Assembly (NCBI GenBank): GCA_964493945.1
Contig: CAZBQG010000147.1
Span: 1-11,270 of the forward strand
Source of the DNA: CAZBQG01 sp964493945
GTDB lineage: Bacteria; Pseudomonadota; Alphaproteobacteria; Rhodospirillales; UBA2165
DNA length: 11,270 nt
Direction of reading: 5' to 3'
This document shows positions 6,879 through 11,270 of this stretch, piece by piece (position 1 is the stretch's first letter; each line of letters begins with the position of its first letter). A program made the translations under genes and the position numbers. Under the pieces are notes generated by a model. That model ran no database searches and was not told the DNA's origin. It saw nothing but the letters and a program-made list of their open reading frames with translations.

Positions 6879-8187
6879 TTTTTCCAGCCCGTATGAACTT
6901 CCATGGATTTCGTGGCCTGCCCTTATGATGAATTTCATAATGAAGGTGGGCACCGGTGCTTCGCCCGGTATTGCCGAGCAAGCCTATTTTTTTCCTATAT
7001 TCCACCTTTTGGCCCCGTTTCACAAGAATCTTGCTCAAATGGCCATAGCGGGTTTTGAGCCCTTTGCCGTGGGTGATTTCCACCAGCTTCCCATATTTAC
7101 CCTTGCGCCCGGCCCAGGTCACCACGCCGGGTGCCGTGGCAAGCACCGGAGCGCGGTAGAAACTGCCGAAATCCAGACCGTAATGCATGGCCCATTTCTG
7201 GCTGATGGGATCGCGGCGCTTGCCGTAACGGCTTGAAACGCTGAAGAAATCCAGAGGCGCTGCCAAAGGCGTGATGCGCATCGTATGCTTCAGCTCTTCC
7301 CAGCGGGACAGGCGTTTTTCAAGCTCAAAAAGGGCTACTTCAAGCTCCTGGGCGGGGCTCTTGACCGGCTTGGCGGCGATGAAAGGCCCACCCTGCCCGT
7401 TGGAAGCGATGTTGCTTTTGCCCATAAGCATGCTCAGCTTCACGCCGGTTTTGGACAGAATGGCAACCATTTCGGCGCTGTTTTCCTGGGCCCTGTCGGC
7501 CAGGCGATGCAGCATTTCCTTTTCGGAATTTCTCAGCTTGGTCAGTTTTTCGTTGAGCCCAACTACCAGACCGACCAACCGTTCGCCTTCCTTTCTGGCC
7601 TGGTTGCGCTCATAGAGGGCTTCTTCCAAATCGGTCGAGATGGAAGTCAGGTTATCCTTGAGCTTGAAATTCCGGGTATTGAGCTGGCTCATCTCGGATT
7701 CAATTTCGCCCAGACGTGTTTTCAGATTGGCGCGCTTCACGGCGATCTGCGCGATTTGTTCCTTGGAGGATTCGAGCCGGTTGGCGGTGGTTTGCAGGCT
7801 TTGTTTGAGGTCCGAGTTCTTTTCTACCAGTTCCAGCGTCTTGCCGTGATTCTTCTCCAGCTCGCCGGTCAGGGTGGTGAATTTTTTCTGATAATCGGAA
7901 ACTTCGGACAACAGGCTGCGATAGGTCAGCCGCGCATTGAGGATTTCGCCATCCTTGGTCTGAATGATTTTGATATTCAGGAAATAAGCAGTGGTGGAAA
8001 AAGCCGCCCATCCGCCCGCTGCGAGAACCACCACGGCCAGGCAAATCTGAGCCACCCCCGAAAACCGCACAAACCTTATCCGCCCATCGGTACGAAAGGT
8101 CACTTCCCGGTCTGGAAGGAACCTTCTTTTGAAACCCAACAGCCATTCGCCGGGTGTTCTGGTTTGCCGCTTTTCCGAATCGCGCAT
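6862..8187 (-). CDS. M23 family (LytM) metallopeptidase with membrane anchor and coiled coil
   Basis: This is a predicted bitopic cell-wall endopeptidase. In the 441-residue reading there is a basic cytoplasmic N-terminus, one membrane segment near residues 46-68 (AQICLAVVVLAAGGWAAF), a periplasmic coiled coil of about 80-260 rich in Leu/Glu/Lys, and a C-terminal LytM domain. Zinc and catalytic residues are all present: His335 and Asp339 (HYGLDFGS), His383 (YGHLS), and His414 and His416 (AHLHYE). It is thus a likely active enzyme, not a degenerate activator. ATG 8187 is chosen because GGAGG lies four bases upstream; ATG 8208 adds seven Gly-rich residues but has a weaker site. The gene is followed at once by the overlapping bactofilin. 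By analogy with known pairs, the cytoplasmic tail may be the contact with bactofilin. Confidence 0.92.
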   Translation of the reverse strand: MRDSEKRQTRTPGEWLLGFKRRFLPDREVTFRTDGRIRFVRFSGVAQICLAVVVLAAGGWAAFSTTAYFLNIKIIQTKDGEILNARLTYRSLLSEVSDYQKKFTTLTGELEKNHGKTLELVEKNSDLKQSLQTTANRLESSKEQIAQIAVKRANLKTRLGEIESEMSQLNTRNFKLKDNLTSISTDLEEALYERNQARKEGERLVGLVVGLNEKLTKLRNSEKEMLHRLADRAQENSAEMVAILSKTGVKLSMLMGKSNIASNGQGGPFIAAKPVKSPAQELEVALFELEKRLSRWEELKHTMRITPLAAPLDFFSVSSRYGKRRDPISQKWAMHYGLDFGSFYRAPVLATAPGVVTWAGRKGKYGKLVEITHGKGLKTRYGHLSKILVKRGQKVEYRKKIGLLGNTGRSTGAHLHYEIHHKGRPRNPWKFIRAGKNVYKG

Positions 8188-8452
8188 CACCCCTCCGCCG
8201 CTTCCCATTTTCCGCCGTAGTCACCGCATTCCGGCCTGGCGCGGATCGTTTGTTATGGATCAGAGCGTTGGGCAGAAAATATCCGCTCACATCAAGCCTT
8301 GCAAGGGTTATCGCGCCCGGCGGAGCCTCCTTTTTCACATAATTGGCGCCGCCATCCCGTAAGCGGTTATAATCCCCCGTTTGAGAGTTAATTTTGGCTC
8401 TGATCCGAGTTAGAAATCCGGATTAGATGGCGCAATAGAAGAGGATAAGCGA
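8188..8452. other. Divergent intergenic region between the M23 gene and pgpA
   Basis: This stretch serves as upstream region for both the leftward peptidase gene and the rightward pgpA-pncC. It holds a TATAAT box for the plus strand (see the separate promoter entry), a perfect 10-bp palindrome AATCCGGATT at 8415-8424, and an isolated AAGGAGG on the minus strand near 8326-8334 with no start codon at a useful distance. A 35-codon plus-strand frame from ATG 8254 has no recognisable product. I see no convincing gene or RNA here. Confidence 0.5.
8343..8373 (+). promoter_or_regulatory. Candidate promoter for pgpA-pncC
   Basis: A perfect -10, TATAAT (8368-8373), is preceded after 19 bp by TTGGCG (8343-8348), which matches the -35 at four of six bases. 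The spacer is longer than the 17-bp optimum, so the promoter would be weak or need an activator. No better -35 exists at 16-18 bp. Confidence 0.35.
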
Positions 8453-8506
8453 ATCGATTACCGGCGCCCACCGATCCTCCTGGCCGTCTGGTTTGGCGCC
8501 GGGCTA

Positions 8507-8917
8507 TTGCCCAAAGCGCCGGGAAGCTGGGGCTCGGCCGCCGCCCTGCCCCTGGCCTGGCTGATCCATGGATGGCTGGAAGGCCCGGGGCTGGCCATCG
8601 CCGCTCTTTTTATTTTTCTGATCGGCATCTGGGCTGCCCAGGCTTATGCGGACGCGGCCGGTGGCGGGGATCCGGCGCCGGTGGTGATCGACGAAGTCGC
8701 CGGTCAAATGCTGACCCTCTCGGTAGTGCCCACCGAGCTTTGGCTTTATGGGGCCGGTTTTATTCTCTTCCGTCTCGCCGATATCTGGAAACCCTGGCCC
8801 GTTTCCTGGGCAGACCGTACCATCAAAGGCGGTTTGGGGATCATGCTGGATGATATCCTGGCCGCAATTTATGCCGGCGCCCTGTTGTTTGCCCTCACCC
8901 GGTTGATTGGAGTGTAG
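8507..8917 (+). CDS. pgpA: Phosphatidylglycerophosphatase A (PgpA), N-terminus extends upstream
   Basis: PgpA removes the phosphate from phosphatidylglycerophosphate to give phosphatidylglycerol at the inner membrane. Family blocks are PKAPGSWGSAAALPL, the IDEVAGQML motif (acidic Asp62-Glu63 counted from 8507), FRLADIWKPWPVSWADR and KGGLGIMLDDILAAIYAG (Asp115-Asp116), with several hydrophobic membrane segments. The first usual start codon in frame is TTG 8507, but it falls inside the conserved block: upstream codons from about 8465 read RRPPILLAVWFGAGL, which is family-like. The frame is open back to 8414 with no ATG, GTG or TTG. GAGG at 8441-8444 stands eight bases before an ATC at 8453, so an ATC start, or a base error there, is likely. 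pncC follows two bases after the stop. Confidence 0.88.
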   Translation: MPKAPGSWGSAAALPLAWLIHGWLEGPGLAIAALFIFLIGIWAAQAYADAAGGGDPAPVVIDEVAGQMLTLSVVPTELWLYGAGFILFRLADIWKPWPVSWADRTIKGGLGIMLDDILAAIYAGALLFALTRLIGV

Positions 8918-8919
8918 TC

Positions 8920-9414
8920 ATGTTCCCCGTTGAGATTTTGGACCGGGCCGCAAGCCTGATCGGTGCCTGCAACAAGGCTGGCGTTAAAATAGGCATGGCC
9001 GAATCCTGCACGGGCGGCCTGATCGGCGCCAGCCTGACTGCCGTCGCCGGCTCATCATCAGTGGTGGAACGTGGCTTTATCACCTATTCGAACGAGGCCA
9101 AAATGGCCCTGTTGGGCGTGCCCGAAGCTTTGCTCATCGCCCATGGCGCAGTCAGCCGGGAAGTGGCCATAGCCATGGCTGAAGGCGCATTGAACACCGC
9201 CCCCGTGGGGCTGACCATGGCGGTTACAGGCATCGCCGGTCCGGGCGGCGGAACCGCCGAAAAACCGGTGGGCACGGTGCATATCGCGGCGGCTGGAAAA
9301 GGCGGAAAAATGCTCCACGAACATCATGTTTTCGAAGGCGGACGGGATGAGGTGCGCCTGGCCACGGTGGGGGCAGCGCTTATGCTGGCCGGAAGCTGTT
9401 TGGAGGGGTATTAA
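8920..9414 (+). CDS. pncC: NMN amidohydrolase PncC (CinA C-terminal domain type)
   Basis: PncC hydrolyses nicotinamide mononucleotide to nicotinate mononucleotide and ammonia, recycling NAD breakdown products in the cytoplasm. The 164-residue single-domain protein is close in length to E. coli PncC/YgaD and lacks the N-terminal MoCF-like domain of full CinA. Motifs are AESCTGGLIGA (catalytic Ser29 region), GFITYSNEAKMALLGV, HGAVSREVA and VTGIAGPGGGTAEKPVGTVHIA, all characteristic. The GGAG ribosome site is inside the end of pgpA, about eight bases before the ATG, and only two bases separate the two genes, so they are one operon with probable coupling. The pgpA-pncC order recurs in Alphaproteobacteria. 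Confidence 0.95.
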   Translation: MFPVEILDRAASLIGACNKAGVKIGMAESCTGGLIGASLTAVAGSSSVVERGFITYSNEAKMALLGVPEALLIAHGAVSREVAIAMAEGALNTAPVGLTMAVTGIAGPGGGTAEKPVGTVHIAAAGKGGKMLHEHHVFEGGRDEVRLATVGAALMLAGSCLEGY

Positions 9415-9605
9415 AGCAATCATCATGATTTTACTATAAAAACCACGATGTTATAGATGGATTTTTGTGTTGAGATGGCCCAGCCGATGGGGTAACAGCA
9501 AGGCCGAAAAAGTGGGAAACAGGGGTTTTAGTGTGTGTTTTACACCTAGCGTCCTGTTAAAATTTATTTGTTACCGATTTACACCGAAATCCGGGGAGGA
9601 AGAAG
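9415..9605. promoter_or_regulatory. AT-rich control region ahead of the CoA-metabolism operon
   Basis: This 191-bp gap has more A and T than its surroundings and several short symmetric elements. There is a perfect 13-bp palindrome AATCAT-C-ATGATT (9418-9430). An inverted pair CTATAA/TTATAG (9434-9439 and 9451-9456) has arms 17 bp centre to centre. An 8-bp direct repeat TTTACACC lies at 9539-9546 and 9578-9585, and a short hairpin GATTT/AAATC sits at 9576-9591. Operators for a local regulator are plausible. No -35/-10 pair of good quality stands out, and none of the hairpins is a convincing terminator for pncC. Confidence 0.4.
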
Positions 9606-10511
9606 TTGGAATACAAGAACCTGAAATGGGAAATCCGGGAAAATCCGAACCGACCAGGCGAAATGTCGATCGGCATGCTGGTCTTAAACCGTCCCGATTT
9701 TCTGAACGCGGTCGATGTCCGCATGCGGGTTGAGCTGGATATCCTGTGCGACGAGATCGCCCATAACAGCAACATCAAGGTAATGATCATCACCGGCGAG
9801 GGCCGCGGATTCTCCGCCGGCGGCGATCTCAAGTCGGAGGCCGGCCCGCTGGGCGCCGGCGAGGAGGATTTCGATTTCGGCAATTTCGGCGACTACAAGG
9901 AAATCGCCAGTTACTTCTTCAACGATCTGCGCCACCAGGTATTGCAGCGCGCCTTCAAGAAGTTCGAGGACCTGCCCTGCATCGTGATAGCGGCGATCAA
10001 CGGCCCGGCGGTCGGTATCGGCCTCGAAATCTGCACGCTCTGCGATCTGCGTTTTGCCTCGGATAAGGCGAAACTGGGCGAGGTTGCCGTGCCCGCCGGG
10101 TTCCTGCCGGAATCCGGTGGCTCGAGAAATTTGCCGAAGCTCATCGGTATCGGAAAGGCGCTCGACATGATCCTTACCGGCAAGATCATTGACGCCAGCG
10201 AGGCGCTTGCCATCGGTCTGGTCGAGAAAGTTCTCGCCCCTAACGATCTGCTTGACGAAACCTTCGCCTATGCCGCTCAAATCGCGTCGAACCCGTACCT
10301 GTCCGTCCGCTATGCCAAGGATCTGGTGAAGATGTACTGGAACCACAACCGGTCCGACGCGGGTTGGGCCCGCGAGTTCGCCGCCATTCAGGAAATCACC
10401 CGCACCGGCGACTGCGTCGAGGGTATCCGCGCCTTTCTGGACAAACGCCCGGCGGAATATCGCGGCCCCTTTTACGACAACCCTCCTTACGGTGGCGGCA
10501 GGTCTAAATGA
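9606..10511 (+). CDS. Enoyl-CoA hydratase/isomerase (crotonase) family protein
   Basis: This 301-residue crotonase-fold enzyme acts on a CoA thioester, probably hydrating or isomerising an unsaturated acyl-CoA. The oxyanion-hole blocks are visible: GEGRGFSAGGDL (residues 64-75) and INGPAVGIGLEI (131-142). Both acids of the hydratase pair are present: Glu141 in GLEICTLCD and Glu159 in LGEVAVPAGF, so hydratase chemistry is possible. An acidic, aromatic insertion (about 78-105) and a Pro/Gly-rich tail (EYRGPFYDNPPYGGG) are longer than in the shortest members of about 260 residues. The start is TTG 9606, supported by GGAGG six bases upstream. Its stop overlaps the next start (ATGA), coupling it to an acyl-CoA ligase, which suggests a carboxylate degradation pathway. 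The substrate is not determinable; beta-ketoacyl hydrolase or ring-opening relatives are alternatives. Confidence 0.88.
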   Translation: MEYKNLKWEIRENPNRPGEMSIGMLVLNRPDFLNAVDVRMRVELDILCDEIAHNSNIKVMIITGEGRGFSAGGDLKSEAGPLGAGEEDFDFGNFGDYKEIASYFFNDLRHQVLQRAFKKFEDLPCIVIAAINGPAVGIGLEICTLCDLRFASDKAKLGEVAVPAGFLPESGGSRNLPKLIGIGKALDMILTGKIIDASEALAIGLVEKVLAPNDLLDETFAYAAQIASNPYLSVRYAKDLVKMYWNHNRSDAGWAREFAAIQEITRTGDCVEGIRAFLDKRPAEYRGPFYDNPPYGGGRSK

Positions 10512-11270
10512 CCGGTTCCCCACCCTCGCCGCCGCCGCCTGGATACCGGGAAATACCGGCGAGTCTGAATATAGCCGGCGAACTGATCGACAGGATTGGC
10601 GAAAGGTCCTTCGGCAGCCGCCTCGCATTTGTTTGGGACGGTGGCGAGCTGACCTTCGATCAGGTTGCGGGGCGGATAAACCGCTTGGCCCATGGCTTTG
10701 CCGCGAACGGCATCAAGCGGGACATGCCGGTGCTGGTTCGTATGCATAATTCGCACGAGTTTGCGGAAACGCTGCTGGCGCTTATCAAGATCGGCGCCCT
10801 GCCGGTTTTGCAAAACTCCCAACTCGGAGAGGAGGAGGTCGCCTACGTGCTCGAACATTCCGGCGCACGGGCGGGGGTTACCCTGATGTCCGTGGCCGAG
10901 CCGCTGCTCAAACTTTCCAGCAAGTTGCCAGCCGGCATTTTCTCCGCCCGGGGCGCGCCTGAGGGAACCAAATCAGTCGAGGAACTCATTGACAATGCTC
11001 CCGGAGATGTATTCCCGTGCGCCGATACGACGGCCAACGACCCGGCCTTTTTGGTCTATACCTCCGGCACCACCGGGCGCCCCAAGGGAATTGTGCATGC
11101 CCATCGCTGGCTGATCGCCCTGGGCGATGCAAACCGCTACCGCCTGCCGACACTGCCCGGTGACCGCATCTATGCGACGGGCGAATGGAGCTTTATCAGC
11201 GCCCTCGGCCATAACATCATGTTCCCGCTTCGCAATGGCGTCACCGGAGTTATTCTGGAGGGCCGCGCGA
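10508..11270 (+). CDS. AMP-forming acyl-CoA synthetase/ligase, 3' end beyond the window
   Basis: Some 254 residues of an ANL-superfamily ligase are visible and the frame is open to the last base. Such enzymes adenylate a carboxylic acid and then form its CoA thioester. The key signature is the phosphate-binding loop YTSGTTGRPKG at residues 184-194, followed by IVHAHR, a continuation common in benzoate- and acetate-like CoA ligases. Earlier come the N-terminal LTFDQVAGRINRLAHGF and the VLVRMHNSHEFAETLLALIKIGALPVLQN helix-strand block. The catalytic Lys and the hinge are outside the window. The ATG at 10508 overlaps the crotonase stop by four bases. A Pro-rich stretch (residues 5-11) opens the protein. 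The substrate is open; the aromatic-acid assignment is only a hint. Confidence 0.9.
   Translation, partial: MTGSPPSPPPPGYREIPASLNIAGELIDRIGERSFGSRLAFVWDGGELTFDQVAGRINRLAHGFAANGIKRDMPVLVRMHNSHEFAETLLALIKIGALPVLQNSQLGEEEVAYVLEHSGARAGVTLMSVAEPLLKLSSKLPAGIFSARGAPEGTKSVEELIDNAPGDVFPCADTTANDPAFLVYTSGTTGRPKGIVHAHRWLIALGDANRYRLPTLPGDRIYATGEWSFISALGHNIMFPLRNGVTGVILEGRA

Noticed and set aside
7285..8220. 311-codon plus-strand frame opposite the M23 peptidase gene
   Set aside because: The repetitive Gln/Phe/Gly/Leu content mirrors the coiled-coil codons of the real gene on the other strand.
7700..8338. 212-codon minus-strand frame overlapping the M23 start
   Set aside because: It overlaps the peptidase gene in another frame, and its sequence past 8187 is low-complexity Arg/Gly/Pro. 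It is not a separate gene.
9418..9430. AATCATCATGATT followed by T residues as a pncC terminator
   Set aside because: The stem is all but one pair A/T at its ends with a one-base centre, too weak for an intrinsic terminator. It is kept only as a palindrome.
9684..10628. 314-codon minus-strand open frame opposite the crotonase gene
   Set aside because: It is antisense to a well-supported crotonase gene with its own Shine-Dalgarno sequence, and shows no family motifs. High GC keeps such frames open.

Overview
The window looks like chromosomal DNA of an alphaproteobacterium, probably Rhodospirillales-like. The protein types point this way (ThrH, an slt/dapA/smpB block, an M23 peptidase-bactofilin pair, a pgpA-pncC pair), as does the moderately high GC. 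This is an inference from remembered families; no search was run. I see no rRNA, tRNA or CRISPR array.

Layout, left to right. (a) 1-275 is a scar. A leftward gene starts at position 12 with a strong Shine-Dalgarno sequence and runs out of the window. Its leader carries two copies of a 9-bp repeat and abuts the severed 3' end of an FAD-dependent monooxygenase gene, as if an insertion sequence had landed there. (b) 380-997 is thrH, phosphoserine phosphatase/homoserine phosphotransferase. (c) 998-1142 is an AT-rich control region with a perfect 17-bp palindrome and an 11-bp inverted-repeat pair. (d) 1143-2717 encodes a MerR-type DNA-binding domain, a PAS/MmyB-like middle and a class III nucleotide cyclase domain in one chain. 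This is the most unusual gene here. (e) On the minus strand dapA (lysine/meso-DAP synthesis) is followed by smpB (trans-translation). Divergent from dapA is slt, a periplasmic lytic transglycosylase. (f) Convergent to slt, on the minus strand, are an M23 (LytM) peptidase with a coiled coil and, overlapping its 3' end, a bactofilin. (g) On the plus strand are pgpA (phosphatidylglycerophosphatase A), which lacks a normal start codon where its homology begins, and pncC (NMN amidase, CinA C-terminal type). (h) After a 191-bp AT-rich gap a catabolic operon starts: a crotonase-fold protein overlapping by ATGA an AMP-forming acyl-CoA ligase cut by the window end.

Functional themes. Much of the centre serves the envelope: dapA supplies the peptidoglycan precursor, slt and the M23 enzyme cut peptidoglycan, bactofilin scaffolds it, and PgpA makes phosphatidylglycerol. 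The MerR-cyclase suggests a regulator that could bind its own promoter region and also make cyclic nucleotide. The last two genes probably activate a carboxylic acid to its CoA ester and hydrate or isomerise an unsaturated CoA intermediate.
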